The translations under genes and the position numbers were made by a program. Under the pieces are notes generated by a model. It made no database searches. It was not told the DNA's origin and saw nothing but the letters and a program-made list of their open reading frames with translations. 64,000 bases of DNA from Acidimicrobiaceae bacterium (GTDB taxonomy: Bacteria > Actinomycetota > Acidimicrobiia > Acidimicrobiales > Aldehydirespiratoraceae), in contig VXTM01000009.1 of NCBI GenBank assembly GCA_009837445.1, positions 62,001-126,000 on the forward strand, read 5' to 3'. The first letter of the stretch is position 1. Each line of letters begins with the position of its first letter. This document shows positions 45,764 through 53,167 of this stretch, one piece after another.

Positions 45764-46131
45764 ATATCAGCCCAAATGCGGCGCAGGTGTTCAGAAATGT
45801 ATGCGCGCATAGTCTTAGTAGGTATTCTATCCCAGTTGCCAGGGGGGCGACTCATAGCAACCCATGAACGACCGCTTCCATCGTGGTATTCCTGCACACT
45901 GCCTCCGCGGCCATCATGAATCGGAGGTGTAATATGGATCCAGTGGGGTGGGTACTCTGGGTATCCCTCTTCTTGGAAGCTCACTCCAACCGTTACTAAC
46001 TCACCCTTGTGAGATCCAGCTTCGATCGTATAGTTGAACGCCACTACCTGACCCTGAGCAGAACTGAAACACTCCGTCTCGTAGCCGAGATCGATTAGCT
46101 CGGCCTGCACACGGCTTACACTATCGCTCAT
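45760..46131 (-). CDS. E2-like protein of a ubiquitin-like operon, lacking canonical Cys
   Basis: A 123-residue protein. The core GVSFQEEGYPEYPPHWIHITPP (residues 49-70) matches the E2 pattern of a strand, YPxxPP and a following beta-strand. HDGSGRSW and a second Trp (residue 100) then follow, where classical E2 enzymes carry HPN and the catalytic Cys. The only cysteine is Cys21 in the N-terminal helix region. It resembles prokaryotic E2-like families from multi-ubiquitin operons. Ser89 or Ser94 lie near the expected active site. It sits between the UBL and JAB-E1 genes with 4-bp overlaps on both sides, so it is clearly part of that module. Activity without the usual Cys is inference. Confidence 0.75.
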   Translation of the reverse strand: MSDSVSRVQAELIDLGYETECFSSAQGQVVAFNYTIEAGSHKGELVTVGVSFQEEGYPEYPPHWIHITPPIHDGRGGSVQEYHDGSGRSWVAMSRPPGNWDRIPTKTMRAYISEHLRRIWADI

Positions 46132-46400
46132 ACGCGATTTCGTGAAGCTACAGGTGTCGGAGTATGCGGAATAGTGATGAAGATGCTGTCTTCCTGGAGA
46201 TCAATTTTGTCGTCGTCCTTATAGCGTCCCTTGTCACCTTCGAGATAGTACTCATCTGGTTTACCAGGGATGACGCCTGCCTTAGCCGCCATCTCTAGGA
46301 TTTGTCGTGCGGTTAGGAATTCAGATTCTGAGTCGAACTGAGTACCGTTGACCTTATAGGTGAACTTGCTATCTTTGGATTCTAGGCCTTGTTCTGCCAT
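46128..46400 (-). CDS. Ubiquitin-like (multi-ubiquitin family, single domain) protein
   Basis: A 90-residue protein with a beta-grasp-like pattern: FTYKVNGTQFDSESEFLTARQIL, then PDEYYLEGD, KDDDKIDLQEDSIFITI. This pattern is typical of prokaryotic multi-ubiquitin family domains, but only one domain is present. The C-terminus PTPVASRNRV has no Gly-Gly. ATG at 46400 is preceded by GGAG; a longer in-frame extension back to 46547 reads low-complexity sequence and was not used. Its stop overlaps the E2-like start (ATGA). It is the first gene of the operon, and the JAB peptidase could trim its C-terminus. Confidence 0.75.
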   Translation of the reverse strand: MAEQGLESKDSKFTYKVNGTQFDSESEFLTARQILEMAAKAGVIPGKPDEYYLEGDKGRYKDDDKIDLQEDSIFITIPHTPTPVASRNRV

Positions 46401-46533
46401 CTGGAGTCTCCATATGCTCGATTCTGGGTTGGTGTTGAAGTGTAGCGGTACTCTACGTCGATGGTTGGGACGCCGAGCAGAACGCAAGGTAGGCCAGCCG
46501 ACATCCACCACCACACGCCTTGAATCTCCGCCG

Positions 46534-46694
46534 ATGACCTCCGACATGGTCAGCCTCGACCCATTGTTGCTCCACTAGCAATCGGCGACCTCCTAGCCGC
46601 CGAGATGACCGATGAACTCAAGTCCATCCTGGCCGGCTTCCAAGCCCTCACCGAGTCGCTGACCGCCACCGTCGAGTGCGAGGCTGGGGGCTGA
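46534..46694 (+). pseudogene. Remnant of an hsdM 3' end
   Basis: In one frame the DNA encodes SDMVSLDPLLLH, like the hsdM segment RDKVSLDLFWL. After a frameshift a second frame encodes LLAAEMTDELKSILAGFQAL and TESLTATV, which closely parallels the hsdM tail VLAAEIAEDLQSALAEIQAL and TESLSTTG. The similarity is divergent, with an exact 16-bp core at 46639-46654. There is no start or methylase core. It is a decayed hsdM tail on the same strand as hsdM. Confidence 0.75.
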
Positions 46695-46707
46695 GGCCTG
46701 TCGTACC

Positions 46708-46727
46708 CGGTCCATATCTTTGGACCG
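46708..46727. promoter_or_regulatory. Inverted repeat upstream of the DUF5131/TcmP genes
   Basis: Arms CGGTCCA (46708-46714) and TGGACCG (46721-46727) are perfectly complementary around TATCTT, 42 bp before the GTG start of the DUF5131 gene. This could be an operator for the two-gene unit. No matching regulator lies nearby. Confidence 0.4.
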
Positions 46728-46769
46728 ATGGGTACCCTGTGGATAACTGGGTGGAGAAAGGGGGTGGTC

Positions 46770-47519
46770 GTGGCCGACCGGACCGGTATCGAGTGGACCG
46801 AGACAACTTGGAACCCCAGCACCGGCTGCGACCGCACGTCGCACGGCTGCGATAACTGCTACGCACTCACCCTCGCCAAGCGCCTCAAGGCCATGGGCAA
46901 TCCTCGGTACCAGAACGACGGTGACCCCAAGCACAGCGGCCCCGGCTTCGGCCTCACGTTGCACGAAGACCTCCTAGATCTCCCCCACCGCTGGCGAGCA
47001 CCTCGCATCGTCTTCGTGAACTCCATGAGCGACCTCTTCCATCCAGACGTGCCACTTGACTTCATCCAGCGTGTCTTCAAGGTCATGGCCGACACACCTC
47101 GCCACACCTACCAGGTCCTTACCAAGCGCTCGAAGCGCCTGGCGTCGCTGGCTAGCCAGCTGGACTGGCCCCCCAACGTCTGGATGGGCGTCAGCGTCGA
47201 GTCCAAGCGCTACGCCTTCCGCATCAATCACCTGCGCACCGTCCCGGCAGCAGTCCGCTTCGTGAGTGCCGAGCCCCTGCTAGAAGCACTTCCAGACCTC
47301 GATCTGTCGGGCATCCACTGGCTCATTGCCGGAGGCGAGAGCGGGCACAACGCCCGTCCCATGAGCGAAGGCTGGGTGCTTGATCTCCGCGACCAGTGTG
47401 CAGCAGCAGACGTCGACTTCTTCTTCAAACAATGGGGTGGCCGCACTCCCAAAGCGGGCGGTCGGGAACTAGACGGGCTGCTGTACGACAACATGCCGTC
47501 ACGGAGCAATGCCGCCTGA
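46770..47519 (+). CDS. DUF5131 family three-Cys-motif protein
   Basis: A 249-residue protein of the phage Gp37/Gp68-like, DUF5131 family. The start ADRTGIEWTETTWNPSTGC is followed by three Cys (20, 27, 30) in GCDRTSHGCDNCYA, resembling an iron-sulfur-type site. Later segments are NSMSDLFHPDVP, YQVLTKRSKRL, GVSVES and GGESGHNARP. A radical-SAM-like role has been suggested for the family. GTG at 46770 was chosen for the typical N-terminus; ATG 46728 is an alternative. It overlaps tcmP by one base (TGATG). Confidence 0.85.
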   Translation: MADRTGIEWTETTWNPSTGCDRTSHGCDNCYALTLAKRLKAMGNPRYQNDGDPKHSGPGFGLTLHEDLLDLPHRWRAPRIVFVNSMSDLFHPDVPLDFIQRVFKVMADTPRHTYQVLTKRSKRLASLASQLDWPPNVWMGVSVESKRYAFRINHLRTVPAAVRFVSAEPLLEALPDLDLSGIHWLIAGGESGHNARPMSEGWVLDLRDQCAAADVDFFFKQWGGRTPKAGGRELDGLLYDNMPSRSNAA

Positions 47520-48502
47520 TGAGTCGCTCTTGGGGATTCTGGACTCTCGGGAAGCTGCACGTACTGAGAGATTATCTTGACGCATTTACCACGGCTACCA
47601 AGTATCGAGCAGACGAGCGGATCTATCTCGACCTCTTTGCTGGCGAAACCAAGAACTTTGACAAGATCACTAAGGAAGCGACAGAGAGTTCTGCACAGAT
47701 AGCCCTATCCATCAAGGAACCGCTGTTTACGAGACTCAGGTTCTTTGAACTTGAAGGCAAGGCACAAGAACTTGAGAGGACTCTGGTACGTGCTTATCCC
47801 GACCGCGACATCAAGGTCTACGCTGGAGACTGCAACAAGAAGATCCCTTGCGCACTTAAGGAGTTACGCCATCTGTCATGGGCGCCAACGTTCGCCTTCA
47901 TAGATCCCAATAGTCTGGAAGCCAAGTGGCGGACGCTGGAAGAGCTTGCTCGATTCCGGACGGGAAACTACAAGACTGAACTGTTCCTCCTGTTCTCGCC
48001 TCAGATGTTCAGCCGCCTGCTGCCTGTCAAGGGGAAGCTGCTTAGGCCTGAGGATGAAGAAGCAATAGATGCCGTGTTCGGGATCGGTGCATGGCGAGCA
48101 GTCTACGATTCTCGCCTGAACGAGTCACTCAGTGGACACGAGGCGTACGAAGAGTACCTAAACCTAATGCGCTGGCGCCTAGAGACTGAACTTGGATACC
48201 GTTGGACGCACCCGCTGGAACTCAAGAACACACGGGGAACATCTGTGTACTTCATGATCTTCGCTACGAGCAACGACACAGGGCACAAGATCATGAGCCA
48301 TCTCTACAACTCAGCTGCTGCCCAGTTCCCGGCTATGCAGGCTGAGGCAAGAAGTAGACTTCAGCAGATTCGCGAAGAGGAATCCGGAGTCATGAGGCTG
48401 TTCGAGGACGGATCAGAACTTGGTCGGCCGGGTCAGCAACATGAAGGACTCTATGTTCACGAAGCACCAACTCGACCGTGGTTCCTCGACGATGAGTCGT
48501 AG
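47519..48502 (+). CDS. tcmP: Three-Cys-motif partner protein TcmP
   Basis: A 327-residue protein. The order FWTLGKLHVLRDYLDAFT, YLDLFAGETKN and FAFIDPNSLEAKWRTLEEL matches the TcmP family, which has a methyltransferase-like Rossmann start (LDLFAG) and is always found beside a three-Cys-motif gene. The ATG shares a base with the DUF5131 stop, so the two are translationally coupled. The function is unknown; defence is likely, given the setting. It is AT-richer than neighbours to the right. Confidence 0.85.
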   Translation: MSRSWGFWTLGKLHVLRDYLDAFTTATKYRADERIYLDLFAGETKNFDKITKEATESSAQIALSIKEPLFTRLRFFELEGKAQELERTLVRAYPDRDIKVYAGDCNKKIPCALKELRHLSWAPTFAFIDPNSLEAKWRTLEELARFRTGNYKTELFLLFSPQMFSRLLPVKGKLLRPEDEEAIDAVFGIGAWRAVYDSRLNESLSGHEAYEEYLNLMRWRLETELGYRWTHPLELKNTRGTSVYFMIFATSNDTGHKIMSHLYNSAAAQFPAMQAEARSRLQQIREEESGVMRLFEDGSELGRPGQQHEGLYVHEAPTRPWFLDDES

Positions 48503-48574
48503 CTCCCTATCACTCGCCCCGGGCCCGCCACTCCATGTCTGCCCACTTCGTACCTCCCCGTAGGCGCTAGCACG

Positions 48575-49075
48575 GTGCCCACGGAGGGCGAGCACCAGTT
48601 CGTCGGGGTGCTGCATGAGTTTGCGTCGAACTATGCGCACATCATGAACGTGGCGCTTGATGTTCCCGCGGCCGTGTCGGAGGCGTTTGGGGTGCGGGGC
48701 TATGTGCCGGTTGTGGGCACCGTAGATGGCGCGGAGCTGACCGCCACGCTGGTGCCTGTCGGTGGTGGGCGTCATCGGCTGTTTCTGAACAACTCGGTCC
48801 GCTCCGCAATCGGCAAGGGTGCAGGCGACTTGGTGGAGGTCCGGATCCGTCTCGACCGCCGCGACCGCACACCTGAGACACCGACGGAGCTGCAGGAGGC
48901 TCTGGCCGACGAGGGCGCTACCGCGGCATGGGAGGCGTTGACACCGTCGAGGCGCAAGGAGTTGCTGGTGTGGCTGGCTGATGCGAAGCGCGAGCAAACC
49001 CGCGCCGGTCGCATCAAGCGCATCGTGCAGACTGCAATCGAGGAGGGCACACCTCGACTGGAGAGCGGGAGGTGA
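48575..49075 (+). CDS. YdeI/DUF1905-type protein
   Basis: A 166-residue protein. The N-terminal DUF1905-like barrel (residues about 5-90: VRGYVPVVGTVDGAELTATLVP, then HRLFLNNSVRSAIGKGAGD) is followed by a YdeI/OmpD-associated helical motif (PSRRKELLVWLADAKREQTRAGRI). Such proteins are poorly characterised. The start is GTG 48575. The stop overlaps the next gene's GTG (GTGA), suggesting a two-gene operon. Confidence 0.85.
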   Translation: MPTEGEHQFVGVLHEFASNYAHIMNVALDVPAAVSEAFGVRGYVPVVGTVDGAELTATLVPVGGGRHRLFLNNSVRSAIGKGAGDLVEVRIRLDRRDRTPETPTELQEALADEGATAAWEALTPSRRKELLVWLADAKREQTRAGRIKRIVQTAIEEGTPRLESGR

Positions 49076-49422
49076 CGGGCGTGGCAGGCGATGCGTTGCA
49101 AAGGGTGCGGGAGATATGCCTGGCTTTGCCTGACACCAAGGAGACGCTGACCTGGGGGTCGCCCTACTTCCGGGTCGGCGACAAGATCTTCGCCGGATAC
49201 GGCGAGACCGACGGCAGGCCGACGGTGGGATTCAAGCTGGAGAAGCCGCACGCCGAGGCCATCGTCGCCGACCCTCGGTTCACGCCGTCGAAGTATGTGG
49301 GACGCCACGGCTGGGTGACGATGGACCTCGCCGACGTCGACGACTGGGGCCACGTCGAGGACCTGATCCTCGAGAGCTTCCACCTCATCGCGCCCAAGCG
49401 CACCCTGGCGAAGCTGGACTAG
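49072..49422 (+). CDS. MmcQ/YjbR-family DNA-binding-like protein
   Basis: A 116-residue MmcQ/YjbR fold protein with the N-terminal ALPDTKETLTWGSPYFRVGDKIFAGY and the later KYVGRHGWVTMDLADV and LILESFHLIAPKR. The family has a CyaY-like fold and no established biochemical role. GTG start at 49072 overlaps the YdeI-like stop. It converges with the cupin gene by 4 bp. Confidence 0.88.
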   Translation: MTGVAGDALQRVREICLALPDTKETLTWGSPYFRVGDKIFAGYGETDGRPTVGFKLEKPHAEAIVADPRFTPSKYVGRHGWVTMDLADVDDWGHVEDLILESFHLIAPKRTLAKLD

Positions 49423-50033
49423 CGCGACGGCGAGCGGTCGGGGCGGGCCTCGACTATGTGGCCGGCGTCGTCGTAGGGGCGCCACTCGCCGCTGCGGGCG
49501 TGCCAGAAGCGTCGACCGGCGAGCCTCTCGAGGGCCAGGCCGTAACAGTGGAAGTTGGTGGCCGCACCCTCGATGTGGATCGAGTGCACATCGTCGCTGA
49601 GCAGCGCCACCCCGGTGCCCTGCTCGACCACCACCTCCTGCTGCACCTGGGGCTCGCCCGAGCCCCCGCAGGGGCCGTACAGGCGGTTCAGCTCCTGGCC
49701 CCGCATCCCCACGATCACCGCCCAGGTGTTGTGCTCGTGCGGCGGTGCAGACGTGCCGTCGGACACGCACTGCACGTACAGCGCCAACTCGTCATCGTCG
49801 TTCTGCGCGATCCGGTAGCTCACCGAACTCCCGGGAGTGTCCGGGGGCGGGAAGTCTGCGTCACCGAACAAGTCGCCGCGCTCGGCCAACTCCAGCAGCC
49901 GCTCCCTGATTCGCTCCAGGCCGGCCCGGTCGATGCCGCCGTGCTGGCGGCCGTGGGCGTCGATCTTGGCGATGTCGTCCATCGCGCCGGCAACCGCCGC
50001 GGCTCGCTCGGCTGCCCGGTCCTTCTCGCTCAT
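49419..50033 (-). CDS. Cysteine dioxygenase-like cupin protein
   Basis: A 204-residue cupin. The metal-binding motif PPHEHNTWAVIVG (with His/Glu ligands) and the second motif DVHSIHIEG resemble cysteine dioxygenase-type and related thiol dioxygenases. An extra N-terminal helical region of about 70 residues is present. Predicted to be a soluble non-heme iron enzyme, substrate unclear. ATG 50033; an extension to 50060 is possible. Confidence 0.82.
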   Translation of the reverse strand: MSEKDRAAERAAAVAGAMDDIAKIDAHGRQHGGIDRAGLERIRERLLELAERGDLFGDADFPPPDTPGSSVSYRIAQNDDDELALYVQCVSDGTSAPPHEHNTWAVIVGMRGQELNRLYGPCGGSGEPQVQQEVVVEQGTGVALLSDDVHSIHIEGAATNFHCYGLALERLAGRRFWHARSGEWRPYDDAGHIVEARPDRSPSR

Positions 50034-50169
50034 GGCTCCCCCGGCTCGACTGTCCAACACAGAGTATGGGACGGCGGTCCAGCGGCGCTCTCACCGGCCT
50101 CTCGGTTTGTGCACCGGGCTAGGTTCGACGCACACCAGCAGTCGGTCTGCCTACAGAATCGTGGCACGC

Positions 50170-51438
50170 ATGGCAAGCAAGAGAAGCGCAGGCCTCATAC
50201 TCCACCGCCGCAACGCCGCCGGTGAGATCGAAGTGCTGCTCGTGCATCCCGGCGGACCGTTCTGGGCCAGGAAGGACGAGCACTCCTGGTCGATCCCCAA
50301 GGGCGAGTTCGCCGAGGGCGAGGATGCCGAGACAGTGGCGCTGCGGGAGTTCGAGGAGGAGTTGGGGTCGCCACCGCCGGCCGGGTCGAGGGTCTTCCTC
50401 GGCGAGTTCGGCGAGCCGAGCCGCAAGAAGATCAGCGCGTGGGCATTAGAGGCGGACTTCGACGCGACCCATGTGACCAGCAACACCTTCGAACTCGAAT
50501 GGCCTCCCCGCTCCGGCAGGGTCCAGGAGTTCCCCGAGGTGGACAAGGCGGCCTGGTGGATGATCGACGAGGCCCGGGCGAAGCTGCACAAGGGCCAAGC
50601 CCCTCTCTTGGACGCCCTGGCCAACGTCCTCGATGACGGCCGGGGCGAGAATGGCGGCGCGACCAGAGCGGGCCCTGCCCGGGAAGCGCGGCTGGCGATC
50701 CGGACGGGCGAGCACACTGGGCCCACCGCCCATCTGGCCCCGGGATGCGTCCAAGCCAATCTGGTCGTGCTGCCCCGGGCGTTGGCCGCCGACTTCATCG
50801 CCTTCGCGGAGCGCAACCCCAAGCCGTGTCCCATCGTGGAGGTCATCGAATGCGGCACGGAGGCGGTGAGCAGCGCTCCCGGCAGCGATCTGCGCACCGA
50901 CGCGCCCCGATACCGGTTGCTCGCCGACGGAGTCCACACCGACTCGGCCACCGACGCCACCGCATGGTGGCGCGACGACCTGGTGTCGGTGCTGCTGGGA
51001 TGCAGCTTCAGCTTCGAGGCCGCCCTGATGCGGGCCGGGCTGCCGGTCCGCCACATCGAGCAGAACTGCAACGTGCCCATGTACATCACCGACCAGCAGT
51101 GCGAACCCGCGGGCGAATTCGAAGGCCCGCTGGTCGTGTCGATGCGGCCCATGCCCTCCGACATGGTCGATCAGGCCCGGTGGATCACCGAGGCCTACCC
51201 TCAGGCCCACGGCGGTCCGGTCCATGCCGGGGATCCGGCCGGGCTGGGTATCTCAGACCTCAACGCCCCGGACTTCGGCGACTCGGTGGACATCCACGAC
51301 GACGAGGTGCCCGTGTTCTGGGCCTGCGGCGTCACGCCGCAAGTGGCGCTGGCCAACGCCGCACCTGACTTAGCCATCGTCCACGAACCCGGCCACATGT
51401 TCATCACCGACCTGCCCGCCGACCCGATCTTCCGGTAG
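50170..51438 (+). CDS. Nudix hydrolase fused to a DUF1445 (D-glutamate cyclase-like) domain
   Basis: A 422-residue fusion. Residues 1 to about 150 are a Nudix domain with box GEFAEGE (45-51) and REFEEELG (59-66), matching Gx5Ex7REUXEEXGU. After a short Gly-rich linker, residues about 165-420 are DUF1445, with ARLAIRTGEHTGPTA, APGCVQANLVVLP, CSFSFEAAL, NVPMYIT, VSMRPMPSDM and PVFWACGVTP. The two domains are usually separate genes; here they are in one open frame with no internal start in that frame. GTG 50161 is an alternative start. The combined function is unknown. Confidence 0.9.
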   Translation: MASKRSAGLILHRRNAAGEIEVLLVHPGGPFWARKDEHSWSIPKGEFAEGEDAETVALREFEEELGSPPPAGSRVFLGEFGEPSRKKISAWALEADFDATHVTSNTFELEWPPRSGRVQEFPEVDKAAWWMIDEARAKLHKGQAPLLDALANVLDDGRGENGGATRAGPAREARLAIRTGEHTGPTAHLAPGCVQANLVVLPRALAADFIAFAERNPKPCPIVEVIECGTEAVSSAPGSDLRTDAPRYRLLADGVHTDSATDATAWWRDDLVSVLLGCSFSFEAALMRAGLPVRHIEQNCNVPMYITDQQCEPAGEFEGPLVVSMRPMPSDMVDQARWITEAYPQAHGGPVHAGDPAGLGISDLNAPDFGDSVDIHDDEVPVFWACGVTPQVALANAAPDLAIVHEPGHMFITDLPADPIFR

Positions 51439-51556
51439 AAATGGGGAACTATCGCCTTCATTCGCCGGAAGTTCGGAAGAGCAGAGGGCGCCCAGCCGAC
51501 TGGGGCTGAGCCGAGCGGTTCCAGGCACGGATTGGGGTCCACCTACACTGCAAGCC

Positions 51557-51913
51557 ATGGCTGCAGCCTTCGACCTGGTCACCCTCGATTCGCCCCGAAC
51601 CGACGACTTGGCGGAGTTCTGGAGCGCAGCTCTCGGGCTTGTCGAAGTGCAGCGCGAGGACGGCGACCGCTGGATCGTGCTGGCCAGCCCCAACGGGCAG
51701 CGCCGGATCGGGCTCCAGCGGGGAGCCCATGTCACGGGGAGCGTGCACCTGGACCTCGCCTGCCACCCTGACGAGTTCGAGGCTGAGTTGGCTCGGCTGC
51801 TCACCCTCGGGGCGTCAGAATGCCAGCCGCCCCGCATCGAGCCCTACGGCAAGATCGCCAACCTCGCCGACCCCGACGGCAACCTGTTCGACCTGTGCGC
51901 GTACGTGAGTTGA
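51557..51913 (+). CDS. VOC-superfamily (glyoxalase-like) protein
   Basis: A 118-residue protein with a glyoxalase/bleomycin-resistance fold: LVTLDSPRTDDLAEFWSAALGL, HLDLACHPDEFEAELARLLTLGA and ADPDGNLFDLCAY. Such proteins bind metals or small ligands. Nothing in the context decides the substrate. A strong hairpin (51923-51958) follows. Confidence 0.82.
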   Translation: MAAAFDLVTLDSPRTDDLAEFWSAALGLVEVQREDGDRWIVLASPNGQRRIGLQRGAHVTGSVHLDLACHPDEFEAELARLLTLGASECQPPRIEPYGKIANLADPDGNLFDLCAYVS

Positions 51914-51922
51914 GTCGCGCCG

Positions 51923-51958
51923 GCAGGCGGGGCGCCGAACGAGCGACGCCCCGCCTGC
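51923..51958. terminator. Hairpin terminator between convergent genes
   Basis: Perfect 12-bp arms GCAGGCGGGGCG (51923-51934) and CGCCCCGCCTGC (51947-51958) around a 12-nt loop lie between the VOC gene (plus) and a binding protein gene (minus). Extra paired bases extend the stem with a bulge. There is no U-run, so it would be a GC-rich, possibly bidirectional terminator. Confidence 0.6.
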
Positions 51959-51982
51959 GGCGAAGTCAAGGCCTGAAGAGGA

Positions 51983-53119
51983 TCAGCTGAGACCGGGCGC
52001 GCCCGCGCAGAAGGAGTTGTCCACCACGGTGGCCGCCGACAGGTCGTCGGGATACTCGATGCCCCGGTTGTCGAAGGTCGGCTTGAGGATCTCGATCAGC
52101 CCGTTGACGCGGCCCTCGTCCATCGAGCAGTACGTTCCGTCGGGGCTGTTGGCCATGATGCCGTCGGCGAACATCTCCTTGGCCTTGTCGTTGATGCCCG
52201 TCGACAGCTCCCAGTAGGTGTTGTACTCGGCGTTGAGCGAGATGAGCGCGTTGGCGATGGGATCGGGGTCCGCGAAGAAGTCGACCCAGGCCTGCGCCAG
52301 CATGGGCACCAGCAGCTCCAGACAGGGCGAGAGCTCCTCGAGCCGGTCGGCGCGAACGCTGTACATGGCCGGATAGTCCTCGAAGCCCAGATCGTGGATG
52401 AGGAAGAACGACACATCGGCCGGGGCGCCGTTGTTCCACTCGATCTCGTTCTCGTACTTGTAGATCTCGTTGGTGGCGAAGCCCTGCTGGAGGATCCCGC
52501 CGTTGCTCTCGATGAACTGGTCGGGTGCGCCCGCGTAGGACGGGTCGAGCTGATCCTCGGTCATGAATCCCGAACTCACGATGAAGTCCACATAGGTAGA
52601 CCCGTCGAAGTACAGGAACCGGGCCCCGCTCGCGGCCATGTCCGCAGGCTCGGAAATGTCGTAGCGCGCGGGGTTCCACATCACCATCTGCGGGTTGATG
52701 TCGAGCGTCTTGGCCACACCGATGACGGCGTTGGTCCCGGCGTCCTTGGCCGCGTCCGACGTGTTGACATATCCGAGGGTGATGTCGCTGTCCTCGTACA
52801 TCACTGAGGTGACCGGGCTGAAGGAGATGGCGTCTCCACCGGCTCGGATCTCCACCGTCTCGATGCCGCCGACCTTGTACTGCTCCTGGATGGGACCGCT
52901 GTAGCGGAACGTCTCCGGGTCGGACGTGCCGTTCGGACCGATTAGCTGGTACGTGCCGATGTGCTCGATCTCGGGCCACCAGTCCGTCTGGATCACCAGG
53001 TTCGTCGGACAGACCGTCGAACTGGCCGCGTCGTCATCGTCGCCACCGCTGCAGGCCGCAGCCACGAGGCCGACCGCCAGGAGCAAGGCGAGGTACCTTG
53101 TGATGTGTCTAGATGCCAT
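51983..53119 (-). CDS. NMT1/SsuA-like ABC substrate-binding lipoprotein (1)
   Basis: A 378-residue lipoprotein. The signal peptide ends in VAAAC (Cys23), followed by a short Gly/Asp linker. The LVIQTDWWP start and INPQMVMWNP segment are characteristic of the NMT1/THI5-like and SsuA-like binding protein group. It is clearly paralogous to the second binding protein at 59501-60763. It follows the permease and ATPase and would deliver substrate to them. ATG at 53119. Confidence 0.88.
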   Translation of the reverse strand: MASRHITRYLALLLAVGLVAAACSGGDDDDAASSTVCPTNLVIQTDWWPEIEHIGTYQLIGPNGTSDPETFRYSGPIQEQYKVGGIETVEIRAGGDAISFSPVTSVMYEDSDITLGYVNTSDAAKDAGTNAVIGVAKTLDINPQMVMWNPARYDISEPADMAASGARFLYFDGSTYVDFIVSSGFMTEDQLDPSYAGAPDQFIESNGGILQQGFATNEIYKYENEIEWNNGAPADVSFFLIHDLGFEDYPAMYSVRADRLEELSPCLELLVPMLAQAWVDFFADPDPIANALISLNAEYNTYWELSTGINDKAKEMFADGIMANSPDGTYCSMDEGRVNGLIEILKPTFDNRGIEYPDDLSAATVVDNSFCAGAPGLS

Positions 53120-53167
53120 TGGGTATCCCCCTTTTTTAGGTGAAATTGCCGCAGCCGCCGAGGCAGC

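Noticed and set aside
46401-46547. N-terminal extension of the UBL protein to 139 residues
   Set aside because: The extension is Arg/Pro-rich with no family match, and a ribosome binding site precedes the internal ATG at 46400. It also covers the start of the hsdM remnant on the other strand.
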